From Clostridium tagluense (GTDB lineage: Bacteria > Bacillota > Clostridia > Clostridiales > Clostridiaceae), in contig NZ_BHYK01000003.1 of the NCBI RefSeq assembly GCF_003865095.1, forward strand, positions 32,813 through 96,812: 64,000 bases of DNA, written 5' to 3'. Shown here one piece after another: positions 26,559-36,269 of this stretch; within the stretch, counting starts at the first letter, position 1; the number at the start of each line of letters is the position of its first letter. The notes under the pieces are model-generated. The model did not search any database. It saw only the letters and a list, made by a program, of their open reading frames with translations, and was not told the origin of the DNA. The position numbers were made by a program, and so were the translations under genes.

Positions 26559-26606
26559 AATTTGGTAAATCTCAAATACTTTTAGTATTTGAGATTTATT
26601 ACAAAT
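26559..26606. promoter_or_regulatory. long perfect hairpin between flgE and flbD
   Basis: Arms AAATCTCAAATACT (26567-26580) and AGTATTTGAGATTT (26584-26597) pair perfectly over 14 bp with a 3-nt loop, and GAATTTG/CAAATTC extends the stem after a short mismatch. On the minus strand only a weak T-run follows (GATTTACC), so it is not a typical terminator. It may be a partial attenuator or an mRNA-processing or stability element separating flgE from the motor genes. Confidence 0.7.
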
Positions 26607-26631
26607 TCACTTTAGAATTTCTTACTTTATA

Positions 26632-27729
26632 CTATCTCTTTAACCCTATTATATCCTGTAATATTTCATCTCCTGTACTAATTGTCTTACCTGCTGCTTG
26701 GAAGGCTCTGGTTGCAATTATCATATCTGTAAATTGCTCAGCTAGGTCAACATTTGACATTTCAAGCATTCCTTGAAGCATATCACCGTAGCCTGCGCCG
26801 TTGTCTACAACACCAGCATCCGTAGCACCATCAGCAGGAACTACATTCTTTCCCGTTCTCACTATTGCAGCCCCAGAGTTAGAAGTATTTTGATATATGT
26901 TTCCCCCAACTTTAGATAATCCTGCTGGATTTTTAAATGAAGCTACAGCAATTTGTCCTAATATTGCTACTTTACCACCCTCTAAAACAGCTTTTATTAC
27001 TCCATCTTTTTCTATAGAAAAGGTTTTGACTCTAAAATCACCCCCAAGAGTAGGAGGAGTAGTAGTATCATCAGCAGGAACACTAATTTTTTCTGGTATA
27101 ACAAGAGGAACTAGTGTTGCGCTTGGAGTTAAAGTTGTGCTATCTGCATTAACATAAGTTAGAGTGGGCGAAGTTGGTGGCTCAGTAGTTGATTTAGACA
27201 AGTCATAGTCTACACTTGCATTTGTACCATCACCACTACTAATAGCATAACCTAGTACTCTTAACCCATCAGAATTTAATAAATTACCGCTCTTATCTAA
27301 AGTTAAAGCACCGTCTCTCGTGTAGAACAAATCCGTTCCGCTAGGAGGACTTGCTGTATGTTCTGTTGTATTTATACCCACACCCAGATCATTTGTAACA
27401 GGTGTTCGACCTTTAGCTACCATTAAGTACCCTTCTCCATCCATAGCAACATCTAGGTTTCTAGATGTTGGTTGCATCCCTCCTTGGCCTACCAACGTAT
27501 CTATTCCTGCAACTTGTACTCCTAGCCCTACTTGCTTTGGGTTAATTCCTCCTTGACTTGCTCCTGGAGCTAATGCTTGAGACATATTTTGGCTTACCAT
27601 ATCTTGAAATCTAACTCTTGCACCTTTAAAAGATGTAGTTCCACAGTTAGCTATATTATTTCCTATAACATCTAGTTTAACTTGATTTGCTTTCATTCCA
27701 CTTATTCCTGCATATAATGATCTTAACAT
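26632..27729 (-). CDS. flgE: flagellar hook protein FlgE
   Basis: 365-residue hook subunit. The N-terminus MLRSLYAGISGMKANQVKLD, the D0/D1 segment NNIANCGTTSFKG, NLDVAMDGEGYLMV and the C-terminus SNVDLAEQFTDMIIATRAFQ are FlgE/F/G signatures; the extra threonine/proline-rich middle (about 165-245, TTEPPTSPTLTY) is the variable surface domain. A cysteine replaces the usual valine in the NNIAN motif. Exported without a signal peptide by the flagellar system. It follows flgD and the TIGR02530-type gene. Confidence 0.93.
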   Translation of the reverse strand: MLRSLYAGISGMKANQVKLDVIGNNIANCGTTSFKGARVRFQDMVSQNMSQALAPGASQGGINPKQVGLGVQVAGIDTLVGQGGMQPTSRNLDVAMDGEGYLMVAKGRTPVTNDLGVGINTTEHTASPPSGTDLFYTRDGALTLDKSGNLLNSDGLRVLGYAISSGDGTNASVDYDLSKSTTEPPTSPTLTYVNADSTTLTPSATLVPLVIPEKISVPADDTTTPPTLGGDFRVKTFSIEKDGVIKAVLEGGKVAILGQIAVASFKNPAGLSKVGGNIYQNTSNSGAAIVRTGKNVVPADGATDAGVVDNGAGYGDMLQGMLEMSNVDLAEQFTDMIIATRAFQAAGKTISTGDEILQDIIGLKR

Positions 27730-27851
27730 AATATTACCTCCATTTTTTTGTTTTTAGCTAAATTCCAATAGATTTATAATGTAATTATAATTTTTTAGTG
27801 ATGACTTTGCTTCTGTATTTCCACAAAGTTAAGCTTCCTTAAAGGTCCAGC

Positions 27852-28253
27852 TTATATCATAACTACACTATCTATATTGGTTATTATATTTATTTCGCTT
27901 TGATTTTTGTCTAAAGCAGTAATTACAGTCCTATTTTTAATACTGGTTATAAGTGCCATATCCTTATATAATATTAAGGATTGCTTCGCACCTTTGTCCT
28001 CTGCGATATTTATTCCTTGGTTAATCTTCTCCATATCAGTAGCATCAAAATCAATATTTCTACTATTAAGCCTTTGTGCTGCATGAGAGGATATGGTGAA
28101 ACATTCTTCTTTTTTTATCTGTTTTTCTAAAACCTGTTTAAAATCTGTAATTTCTTTATTATCTTTAACCTTATTTCCTTGCAGGTTTGCATAAGAATAA
28201 TCAGAAAAATCTTTTGCATCGTACAGCTTACCATTTATCACTCTATATGACAT
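27852..28253 (-). CDS. flagellar operon protein of the TIGR02530 type
   Basis: 133-residue soluble protein between flgD and flgE. The core SSHAAQRLNSRNIDFDATDM followed by INQGINIAEDKGAKQSLILY and a closing DIDSVVMI-like end are what I recall of the conserved Firmicute/spirochaete flagellar operon protein TIGR02530. Its role is not established; the place between hook cap and hook genes suggests hook assembly. 12-bp gap to flgD. Confidence 0.85.
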   Translation of the reverse strand: MSYRVINGKLYDAKDFSDYSYANLQGNKVKDNKEITDFKQVLEKQIKKEECFTISSHAAQRLNSRNIDFDATDMEKINQGINIAEDKGAKQSLILYKDMALITSIKNRTVITALDKNQSEINIITNIDSVVMI

Positions 28254-28265
28254 AATATCACCTTA

Positions 28266-29057
28266 CTATTTCCCATTAGATACTTGCTGTTGTACTTTTA
28301 TTATATCAGCATAATTTATATCCTTGGAAATTTCTTGTCCATTTTCCTGGCATGCAATAGTTAAATTAACACCGTTTGTACCCCTGAAAACACTTTTAAC
28401 TATACCAGTATAGTTTTTACCATCTTTTCCATCAGCATTTTTTGGCGCCAAAGCTTCCACCTGTTTGTCCATTAAACTTACTGCACTTGAAAAACTTGTG
28501 TTTCCATTTATATAATCTAATCTATAATCTGGTACATCTAAAATATCTGACAAAGTGTCAGCTGGAAAATTTTTCATGCTCCCATCTGTAAGTTGTACTG
28601 AAAGCTTATTTATACCTGCTTCTTTATAAACAGCCTTCACAATGCCTCCATATTGCACTCCCCTTGCATCATAACTACTAAGAGCTACCATCTTACCCAC
28701 TAGTGAAGAAGATGTTGAAAAAGCCACAGTGCTATTTAAATTTGTCATCTGCTCCAGTGTGGCAAATTGAGCCAATTGAGCTACAAATTCTGTACCATCC
28801 TTACCCTTAGTTGGATCTTGGTTAGAAAGTTCTGCTGAAAGAATTTTTAAAAAAGAGTTTTTGTCCATCTCTTCACCCTTTTTAACAATCCTAGTCCCTC
28901 TGTTAGTTGCTCTTGCTGCACTATCTGCTTCCGTCTTCCCTGATTGAACAATTGCAGTACCATTTTCCGTTATTTTTTGTGTTTTCCCTTGTCCACTGGT
29001 AGTAATTGCGCTACTTGGTATAATTTGAGGTGCTATTATTGGTCCATCTATAGCCAC
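28266..29057 (-). CDS. flgD: flagellar hook-capping protein FlgD
   Basis: Scaffold that caps the growing hook. The signature DKNSFLKILSAELSNQDPTK is followed by EFVAQLAQFATLEQMTNLN, then a C-terminal domain with AVYKEAGINKLSVQLTDGSM. An unusually long Ser/Thr-rich N-terminal leader of about 65 residues precedes the FlgD domain. I favour a GTG start at 29057, eight bases after AGGGAG, over a GTG at 29066 that abuts the ribosome site. Confidence 0.92.
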   Translation of the reverse strand: MAIDGPIIAPQIIPSSAITTSGQGKTQKITENGTAIVQSGKTEADSAARATNRGTRIVKKGEEMDKNSFLKILSAELSNQDPTKGKDGTEFVAQLAQFATLEQMTNLNSTVAFSTSSSLVGKMVALSSYDARGVQYGGIVKAVYKEAGINKLSVQLTDGSMKNFPADTLSDILDVPDYRLDYINGNTSFSSAVSLMDKQVEALAPKNADGKDGKNYTGIVKSVFRGTNGVNLTIACQENGQEISKDINYADIIKVQQQVSNGK

Positions 29058-29104
29058 ATTTGTCACTCCCTTACATTTTTCTTGTGCAAAATATTAATTT
29101 ATTT

Positions 29105-30772
29105 TTAAACAAATTTATTTACTTGATTTTCTTCTATAGAATAGTTATTGCTTATAGAAATATCTTCTTCCTCTTCTAAACCCATATTTGTACTTGTGTT
29201 ATTATTTTTATTCCCATTGTTATTTTTCTCGTTTGAGTTGTTATTAAAAAATGTAGAGTCCTCATAAATATTTATATCTAAGCTTTGAATTTTAATATCC
29301 ATATTTTTTAATTTATCACTAATATCCTGGATATTTTGATTTAACAAATTATAAGTGTCTTTATTTTGAGCTGATACACTAGCCTTCATTATCCCACTTT
29401 CCATAGTAAGCTTTATAGTTATTTCTCCAAGTTCCTTAGGATTCATTTTTACTGTTAAATCCTTAATATTATTAACTTCCATGAATTTTATATTTTTAAT
29501 TACATCTACTGTAAAATTACTTTTATCAATGACTAAATTAACAGCTTGTACCTTAACTGTGTCTACAGTTTTTATAGCTTCAAATTGATTCATAAAATTA
29601 ACTGCTTTTGATATTTTCATTTCATCCTTATCTTCGCTAATCAAATTACTAAGAAAACTTTCTTCTGAGGAACTATTCCCTGAAAATTTGCTTCCATTTT
29701 TATAATCATTTGAGCTTTGCATTTGGCTTTTAGGAAGAATTTCAGAACTAGTCTTATTACTTAGTTCCATTACCTTTTTTAGGAGATTATCTTTTATTGA
29801 TTTGTCCTCACTATTTTCGCTAAGAGTTGGGACAGTAGGAACTTTTAACTCTTCTACTACAGTCGTTAGTTTTTGTAGCACTTCAATTATTTGAGAAGGC
29901 ACCACCTTGTCTGATTTTTCTAGCAGCCCTACTATTTCACTAAGATTACTTTTTAACATAATCTTTGCATCAGGAGTTAATTGCTTTATCCCAATTAATT
30001 GTTCTATGTCATTTGATCCTTTTGGTTTAATAGGATTAAGTTCAATTTCCTGAGGTATAGCTACTAAAGTTTCATTCCCTTTTGATTTTTCTTGCAACGC
30101 GCCTATTTCACTAAGACCGCTTTTAAAAATATTCTTTGCATCAGGAATTAATTGCTTCGCGCCCACTAATCCTTTTGATTTTTCTTGCAACGCAGCTATT
30201 TCACTAAGAGCGTTTTTAAAAATACTCTTTGCATCAGGAATTGATTGCTCTGCCCCCACTAAACTTTCTAAGGTAATAGGATTAAGTTCATCCCCACCCT
30301 TAAGATTAGCTGGAGTTTCCTCTAAACTTTGAAGTAGATTGTTGAAAAGTTGTAGTAACTGCTGCATTTGAGCCATCTGGTCCCCAGATTCTTCACCCAC
30401 AGCTTCCTTTGAAAGTTTCTCAGTGTTTTGCTTTAGTAAACCAATAGATTTTTCTATGATATTAACTATCTTTGCTTTTACTTCATTATTATCATAAGCG
30501 CTGCTTAAATCCTTTGGGGCACTAGCCTTCACTGTGGTTTTTTCAACATCATTGCTCTGATTTTTGTTATTTACTTTATCCAAGCTTCCCTTATTGGTTT
30601 TACCTAAATTTTCCTCTTTATTGTTTTTTTTCTGGATATTTTCATTTGAAAAATTCTTAGAATTCAATTCATGATTATCTAAAACCTTTTTAAATTCTTC
30701 ACTTTTATTTGTTTGTTTTGGAGCATCAACTTTTTTAGAAGTAGCATATGTCATGACATTATTTACGTTCAT
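29105..30772 (-). CDS. fliK: flagellar hook-length control protein FliK
   Basis: 555-residue secreted ruler/switch protein. The conserved C-terminal FliK domain contains VKMNPKELGEITIKLTMESG (the LxPExLGxVxVxL signature), which contacts FlhB to switch export specificity. The long N-terminal part is low-complexity and includes three tandem copies of a motif like GAEQSIPDAKSIFKNALSEI (about residues 175-300). The ATG at 30772 is well spaced from AAGGAGGGGAGG; a GTG nine bases earlier is inside the site. Follows fliJ with overlap of the signals. Confidence 0.9.
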   Translation of the reverse strand: MNVNNVMTYATSKKVDAPKQTNKSEEFKKVLDNHELNSKNFSNENIQKKNNKEENLGKTNKGSLDKVNNKNQSNDVEKTTVKASAPKDLSSAYDNNEVKAKIVNIIEKSIGLLKQNTEKLSKEAVGEESGDQMAQMQQLLQLFNNLLQSLEETPANLKGGDELNPITLESLVGAEQSIPDAKSIFKNALSEIAALQEKSKGLVGAKQLIPDAKNIFKSGLSEIGALQEKSKGNETLVAIPQEIELNPIKPKGSNDIEQLIGIKQLTPDAKIMLKSNLSEIVGLLEKSDKVVPSQIIEVLQKLTTVVEELKVPTVPTLSENSEDKSIKDNLLKKVMELSNKTSSEILPKSQMQSSNDYKNGSKFSGNSSSEESFLSNLISEDKDEMKISKAVNFMNQFEAIKTVDTVKVQAVNLVIDKSNFTVDVIKNIKFMEVNNIKDLTVKMNPKELGEITIKLTMESGIMKASVSAQNKDTYNLLNQNIQDISDKLKNMDIKIQSLDINIYEDSTFFNNNSNEKNNNGNKNNNTSTNMGLEEEEDISISNNYSIEENQVNKFV

Positions 30773-30777
30773 TTTTT

Positions 30778-31224
30778 TCACCTCCCCTCCTTGTGATTAT
30801 TTCTAATAAAAGCATAAAGTGCAAACTCATCATTAGTTTTTTGTTCTATTAAATTCTGCTCTTTTAAAAAAGCTCTCTGTTGATTTTCTTTTAAAATCTC
30901 AACAGTCTTCTTTTCAACTTGACATTGTTTCAATTCTTGTCTTTTTTGACCTAGAATTTCTTCTTTGCCCTCTAAAACTACTGCGGTTTCGTCAATAGCC
31001 AAATTTAGAGCATTTAAATAATTTTGTTTCATTTTCTGCTCAACAACTGATTCATATGAATCTATATTTCTATAGATTTCATATTTTCCCTTCAATGTAT
31101 TTAGCTGGTCCTCCACCAATTCTTTTTCTCTTTGTGCTTCTTTAAATTGGAGTTTGCTTTTATCTTCAATATCTTTTCTAATATCAAGAAGCTTTTGCAA
31201 TCTAAACTTATATACATCGCCCAA
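30778..31224 (-). CDS. fliJ: flagellar export chaperone FliJ
   Basis: 148-residue, almost wholly coiled-coil protein (YKFRLQKLLDIRKDIEDKSK start, then continuous heptads) in the FliJ position between fliI and fliK. FliJ inserts in the FliI hexamer and contacts FlhA. TTG start seven bases after AGGAG. Sequence similarity in FliJ is low; the call rests on order, length and the N-terminal FxLQKLLDIR pattern. Confidence 0.9.
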   Translation of the reverse strand: MGDVYKFRLQKLLDIRKDIEDKSKLQFKEAQREKELVEDQLNTLKGKYEIYRNIDSYESVVEQKMKQNYLNALNLAIDETAVVLEGKEEILGQKRQELKQCQVEKKTVEILKENQQRAFLKEQNLIEQKTNDEFALYAFIRNNHKEGR

Positions 31225-31294
31225 TTTAAAACTCCTCTCTAAGAACCTTTTTAAGCACCTCTATATGAATCTTTAATTAAATCATCACCTAGGT

Positions 31295-32611
31295 TTATGG
31301 AATATCATTAAACATGTTTTTCAGCAATTCTAAGCTAAGGTTAAAGTCTGTAGTATCATTTATGCCCTGCTTTAAATAAGACTCTATGCTATCATTATAC
31401 TTAATTGCCTTGTCAATTTTTTCGCTACTTCCCTTTACATAGGCTCCAATATTTATTAAATCTTCAGAATCTTTATAAGTTGCCATAAGCTCCCTTGCTG
31501 CTGAGGCAGCTTGCTTATGGTCTAATGTTGCAATTTCAGACATTAACCTACTTACACTACTTAAAACATCAATAGCTGGATAATGGTTTTTTGAAGCTAG
31601 TGATCGAGATAAAACTATGTGTCCATCTAGTATACCTCGAACAGCATCTGCTATTGGTTCATTAAAATCATCACCATCCACAAGTACTGTATAAAAAGCT
31701 GTAATAGATCCCTTGAGTGACATTCCACTACGCTCCATTAATTTAGGTAACATTGCAAACACTGATGGAGTATAGCCTTTAGTAGCCGGGGGCTCTCCTA
31801 TAGCTAGTCCAATTTCTCGTTGTGCCATGGCAAATCTTGTTACTGAATCCATCATTAGAATGACTTTTTTTCCTTGATCTCTAAAGTATTCTGCAATAGC
31901 TGTAGCTGTAAATGCCCCCTTTAACCTTACTAGGGCTGACTTATCAGAAGTTGCACATACAATAATTGATTTTTTCATTCCTTTTTCGCCTAAGTCTTTT
32001 TCTATAAAATCCAGTACTTCTCGTCCTCTTTCTCCAATAAGTGCTATAACATTTACCTCTGCTTTTGCTTCTCTTGCTATCATTCCAAGAGTTGTACTCT
32101 TGCCTACTCCACTACCTGCAAAGATACCAATTCTTTGCCCCTCGCCACAAGTTAAAAAACCATCAATGGCTCTAATTCCAGTAGGTAAAATCTCTGTTAT
32201 TCTACGTCTTTTTAGAGGATCTGGAGGGGATGCATTAAGTGGATAAGTTGTGTATTTGCTAATTTCAGGGCCTTTTAATGGATTACCTAAGCCATCTAGG
32301 ACCTTTCCAAACAATTCATCTGAGCATTTAACGGTCAATGGACTACCAGTTGGCACTACTATGCATCCTGGCGATATGCCCACTAGTTCCCCAAGTGGCA
32401 TTAGAATTACATTTTTATCTCTAAATCCAACAACTTCACAGGTTATTTCCTCATTTGATATATTATAAATTTTACACACTTCACCAACAAAAGCCGTTAT
32501 TCCTTGAACTTCAATAGTAAGTCCTATAACATTAACTACCACACCTTCGCAGTAAGTGTAGTTAATATCAGGAATTTTATTCATTAAATACTCAAAATTC
32601 AGATCTATCAT
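31295..32611 (-). CDS. fliI: flagellum-specific ATPase FliI
   Basis: 438-residue F1-beta-like ATPase that energises export. Walker A is GIFAGSGVGKST at about 162-173, Walker B VILMMDSVTRFAMAQREIG, and the type III ATPase signature is GEPPATKGYTPSVFAMLPKL. Gene order fliH-fliI-fliJ is conserved; the gap to fliH is 16 bp. Confidence 0.97.
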   Translation of the reverse strand: MIDLNFEYLMNKIPDINYTYCEGVVVNVIGLTIEVQGITAFVGEVCKIYNISNEEITCEVVGFRDKNVILMPLGELVGISPGCIVVPTGSPLTVKCSDELFGKVLDGLGNPLKGPEISKYTTYPLNASPPDPLKRRRITEILPTGIRAIDGFLTCGEGQRIGIFAGSGVGKSTTLGMIAREAKAEVNVIALIGERGREVLDFIEKDLGEKGMKKSIIVCATSDKSALVRLKGAFTATAIAEYFRDQGKKVILMMDSVTRFAMAQREIGLAIGEPPATKGYTPSVFAMLPKLMERSGMSLKGSITAFYTVLVDGDDFNEPIADAVRGILDGHIVLSRSLASKNHYPAIDVLSSVSRLMSEIATLDHKQAASAARELMATYKDSEDLINIGAYVKGSSEKIDKAIKYNDSIESYLKQGINDTTDFNLSLELLKNMFNDIP

Positions 32612-32627
32612 AATAGTTCTCGCCCTT

Positions 32628-33380
32628 CTAAATTTGTATTTGCTCCTGCTGAAAAATTTCTATTATTTTTTCTATACCGTAAGATATACTTACAACACTT
32701 TTACCTGTATCTTTTTCAATAACAGCAGTTCCATCGTCTAAAAAATCATCCTCTATTACAAATATATCCCCTTGAAAAGCAAGTCTTCCTTTCCAACTTT
32801 CAATTTGATCCTTTATGGCAGCAAAATGCGAACTATTACTTTTTATAATATAAGATTTTATATTTCTTTCATCTTTTATACAATTAAAAATCATTTCGTC
32901 TAAGGCATTTTTCTCCAGGACTTCTCTTTTTAAGATATTTTCAGCTATACTTACAACTAAGGCTTTTATATGTTGTTCTTTTTCTATTAAATAATCATTA
33001 TACTCCGCTTTTGCTGCAACTAATATAGAATCAGCATCCCCTCTAATTTTCTGAGCCTCCTGACTTGCCGCTTCAATAGCTTCATTATAACCATTTTCAT
33101 AGCCTTCCTTGTGTCCTTCTTCTATCCCCTCTTTAAATGCTAGTGCTTTTGCCTCTGCTGCATCTACAAAAGCTTTGGAAATAATTTTCCCACTTTCTAT
33201 TTGTGCATTCCCTACTATACTACTAGCTATATTCTCATAGCTAGTAATATTTTCTATTTTGGTTTCATGATTTTCACCCAACTTTTCTCCAACAGAAGAC
33301 CCACTTAACTGAGTGTTTATTTCCTTATTTCCCTGATTTATAACTCTTGAATTTTTTATAACATTAAAGGATGAGCGCAT
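32628..33380 (-). CDS. fliH: flagellar assembly protein FliH
   Basis: Stator-like regulator of FliI, 250 residues from the ATG at 33380. The middle is a GxxxG-like and Ala/Glu-rich helix (AFKEGIEEGHKEGYENGYNE), followed by the FliH/V-type E domain (ISIAENILKREVLE-like segment and FVIEDDFLDDGTAVIE). A start further upstream at 33419 would lie wholly inside fliG; AAGGGGTGG before 33380 supports the shorter form, which still overlaps fliG by 17 bp. Confidence 0.9.
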   Translation of the reverse strand: MRSSFNVIKNSRVINQGNKEINTQLSGSSVGEKLGENHETKIENITSYENIASSIVGNAQIESGKIISKAFVDAAEAKALAFKEGIEEGHKEGYENGYNEAIEAASQEAQKIRGDADSILVAAKAEYNDYLIEKEQHIKALVVSIAENILKREVLEKNALDEMIFNCIKDERNIKSYIIKSNSSHFAAIKDQIESWKGRLAFQGDIFVIEDDFLDDGTAVIEKDTGKSVVSISYGIEKIIEIFQQEQIQI

Positions 33381-34377
33381 CTTCGCCACCCCTTGAAAGT
33401 ACAATTTCACCAGCTTCATCTAACCTTCGCAAAATACCAACAATTTTTTGTTGTGCTTTTTCAACATCCATAAGTCTAACTGGTCCTAGGAACTCCATGT
33501 CTTCTTTTAAAGATGCTGCGGCTCTCTTAGATTGATTTTTGAATATGCTATTTGCCACTTCTTCTGAACAGCCCTTTAATGCAAGAGATAAGTCTTTAGT
33601 ATCTACTTCTCTTAAGATTCTTTGTATTGCAACATCATCCAAGGTGATAATATCCTCAAATACAAACATAGATTCTTTAATCTTTTCTGCAAGTTCTGCA
33701 TCTTCTCGCTCTAAACCCTCGGTAATATTCTTTTCAGTAGTTCTATCTACTTGGTTTAAAATACCTACTAAGGATTCGATTCCACCAACTACAGTAGTAT
33801 CAGTTCTAATAACAGAATATAATTTTGCATCTAAAACTTTTTCAATTTCTTTAACAACCATAGGAGAAATACTGCTCATAGTTGCAATTCTAAAAGATAC
33901 TTCACTTTGCAAATCCAGTGGCAAAGCTGACATTATCTGCGCTGCTTTATCTTGCTGCATGTAACACATAATAAGTGCTATGGTCTGCGGATGCTCATTA
34001 GCCATAACATTCAAAAGTTGATGTGCATCTGCTTTCCTTGCAATAGCAAAAGGTCTATATTGTTGAGTTTCTTCCATAACCTTGTCCAATATCTCTTTTG
34101 CCCTTTGGTTACCAAGTGCTTTTGAAAGCAAATTCCTTGCATAGTCAACTCCACCTTCTAAAAGGAAATCCTTTGCCTTATTCATTTCCATAAATTCATC
34201 TAAAATTGCCTGTCTTTGATCAGCTTTAACTGAAACTATATTAGCAATTTCATAGGTTATCTTTTGGATATCCTTTTCTGGTAATTTCTTTATTATACCT
34301 GATGAAGCGTCTGGGCCTAAGGTTATAAATAATATAGCCGCCTTCTGAATCCCTGTAAGTTTTTCACCTTTAGCCAT
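33364..34377 (-). CDS. fliG: flagellar motor switch protein FliG
   Basis: 337-residue rotor protein. The N domain starts GIQKAAILFITLGPDASSGI; the middle EHPQTIALIMCYM carries the EHPQ motif; the C-terminal torque helix region has MFVFEDIITLDDVAIQRILR followed by LSLALKG and the charged residues that face MotA. FliM and FliN are not in this window. Six bp gap to fliF. Confidence 0.97.
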   Translation of the reverse strand: MAKGEKLTGIQKAAILFITLGPDASSGIIKKLPEKDIQKITYEIANIVSVKADQRQAILDEFMEMNKAKDFLLEGGVDYARNLLSKALGNQRAKEILDKVMEETQQYRPFAIARKADAHQLLNVMANEHPQTIALIMCYMQQDKAAQIMSALPLDLQSEVSFRIATMSSISPMVVKEIEKVLDAKLYSVIRTDTTVVGGIESLVGILNQVDRTTEKNITEGLEREDAELAEKIKESMFVFEDIITLDDVAIQRILREVDTKDLSLALKGCSEEVANSIFKNQSKRAAASLKEDMEFLGPVRLMDVEKAQQKIVGILRRLDEAGEIVLSRGGEDALIL

Positions 34378-34383
34378 TATTTA

Positions 34384-35943
34384 TCACCTCTCATCTTCCG
34401 TCAGCCAAGACTTAATTATTTCCGCAACTTGTTCTGGTTTATCTGCCGCGTACTTCTTAACTTGTTTTTCCATATTAGATTTTTCATCGTTAACTTCAAA
34501 TTCAATAGGAGCAAAAAGCTCTTCCTGCTTTGGAGAGATATTATCTCCAATTATCATATCAATGCCTTCAGATGCTATTTCCTTTTTCTTACTAGACCTA
34601 CGAATTACAAGAAGCAATATAATAAATAATAAAATAGCTAAAACTCCATATCCAATACGAGTGTATGTCACTTTCTTTGCAGCTGCTTTATCAGCATTTG
34701 CTATATCTAGCAGTGCCTTTTCAGCCTGCTTTTTACTATCACTATTAAAATACATTCCTTCTACACTTATAGAGTCCTTTCTTCCTTCAGAGTACCCTAT
34801 AGCTTGCGCAACTAAATTATTTACAGAAGTTTTAGTATTTTGATCTAAATTACCGTCTAATACAACTGAAGTAGTAATTCTTTTAATTCCCCCAGGTGCC
34901 TTCACTAGATCTTCTTCTGTTTTTGAGTTCTCGTAATTTTTTGTTGACTCTTTATTCACAATGGTTCCATCCTTAGTAGTTGTAGGTGAAGTGTTTTTTG
35001 AAGCCTCATCTACAGGACTAGTGGATAAGCCAGTGCTAGTGCCCCCATTCCATGTCTCAATGTCATGTGAACTCACTACTGCTCCCTTTTTTTCATCATA
35101 TGTAATATTTTTTCTTTGAATTGCATCAAAATCAAGCTCTGTATTAACGGAAACTCTTACTCCGCTTTTATATATAGGCTCTAGGACCTTCATTATTTTC
35201 GTTTCTAATTCCTTTTCAATTTGCGCTTTTAATACTTGTTGCTTATCTGTAGAACCAGTTAAAGTATCTTTTTCTTTATCATATAAACCCTCAGTCAAAA
35301 GCAGAAATTTATCAGATACTATACTTACATTTTCCTTTGGAAGATTTTCTACAGCTCCGGTTAACAATGCAACTATTGCCTTCACCTGCTCACTAGCAAG
35401 TTTAGTATCTGGCTTAAGTTTTAATACAACAGAAGCACTAGCTGGCTCTGTTTCACGAACAAAAGCTGTGTTTTCTGGTAAAACCAAATTAACCTTAGCT
35501 CCTTCAATTTCAGGAAACGACTTAATAGCTCTTTCAATCTCTCCAGCGAGTGCCCGTTGATACATAATTTTAGTTTCTGTATCTGTAGGTGCCATTTTCC
35601 CATTATCAAAAAGTTCAAATCCTTGACTTCCCTCTGTAATCTTAACCTCTGACATAAGTTCCATTCTAAGGCTATCAATATCCGCCTTAGGCACTAGTAT
35701 AGAATTACCAGTTACCTGATATGTAACTTTTTTTTCTTTTAACTTAGCTACAATAGCACCTGAATCCGCTGGTGTCATATTTGAAAATAACACATCATAC
35801 TTAGTTTTCGATGCCACTACTATAAAAGATCCAAGGGCTACTATAATCACGCCTGCAAGTAAACTATAAGCTATTTTTTTGCTTTTACTTAATTTACCAA
35901 AGCCTTGCGAAATTTTATTCTTCATTTCAAATAGCTTACTCAT
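34384..35943 (-). CDS. fliF: flagellar MS-ring protein FliF
   Basis: 519-residue integral protein forming the MS ring. Helices lie at about 24-44 (IAYSLLAGVIIVALGSFIVV) and 425-445 (YGVLAILLFIILLLVI). Between them are the ring-building motifs, including YDVLFSNMTPADSGAIVAKL and ALAGEIERAIKSFPEIEGAK with KVNLVLPE. The cytoplasmic tail (VAEIIKSWLTEDE) binds FliG, encoded next. Confidence 0.97.
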   Translation of the reverse strand: MSKLFEMKNKISQGFGKLSKSKKIAYSLLAGVIIVALGSFIVVASKTKYDVLFSNMTPADSGAIVAKLKEKKVTYQVTGNSILVPKADIDSLRMELMSEVKITEGSQGFELFDNGKMAPTDTETKIMYQRALAGEIERAIKSFPEIEGAKVNLVLPENTAFVRETEPASASVVLKLKPDTKLASEQVKAIVALLTGAVENLPKENVSIVSDKFLLLTEGLYDKEKDTLTGSTDKQQVLKAQIEKELETKIMKVLEPIYKSGVRVSVNTELDFDAIQRKNITYDEKKGAVVSSHDIETWNGGTSTGLSTSPVDEASKNTSPTTTKDGTIVNKESTKNYENSKTEEDLVKAPGGIKRITTSVVLDGNLDQNTKTSVNNLVAQAIGYSEGRKDSISVEGMYFNSDSKKQAEKALLDIANADKAAAKKVTYTRIGYGVLAILLFIILLLVIRRSSKKKEIASEGIDMIIGDNISPKQEELFAPIEFEVNDEKSNMEKQVKKYAADKPEQVAEIIKSWLTEDER

Positions 35944-35958
35944 ATGCTGCCCCCCTTA

Positions 35959-36258
35959 CTATATCTGCATTCTATTAAATTCCTGATAGGCATCCACAAG
36001 TTTATTTCTAATTTGTACTGCTAGTTCCAGTGACAGTTTCGATTCTTCTGTAGATAACATTACCTTATGTATATCCTCTTCTTCACCCTTTAAAAACTTT
36101 TGAGTAAGGTTATCTGATTCTATTTGTTTATCGTTAACCTCATTTAATTTTTCTTTTAATGTATCCAGAAAATCAGTACTTTTATTTTCACCCTCTACAG
36201 TATTCTTTTGAATTTCATTAAATATTTTCGTATTATTAACATAAGCATTAATATTCAT
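35959..36258 (-). CDS. fliE: flagellar hook-basal body complex protein FliE
   Basis: 99-residue rod adaptor between MS ring and rod. The C-terminus holds the FliE signature EDIHKVMLSTEESKLSLELA followed by QIRNKLVDAYQEFNRMQI. Standard flgB-flgC-fliE-fliF order. Confidence 0.95.
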   Translation of the reverse strand: MNINAYVNNTKIFNEIQKNTVEGENKSTDFLDTLKEKLNEVNDKQIESDNLTQKFLKGEEEDIHKVMLSTEESKLSLELAVQIRNKLVDAYQEFNRMQI

Positions 36259-36269
36259 AAATCACTCTC

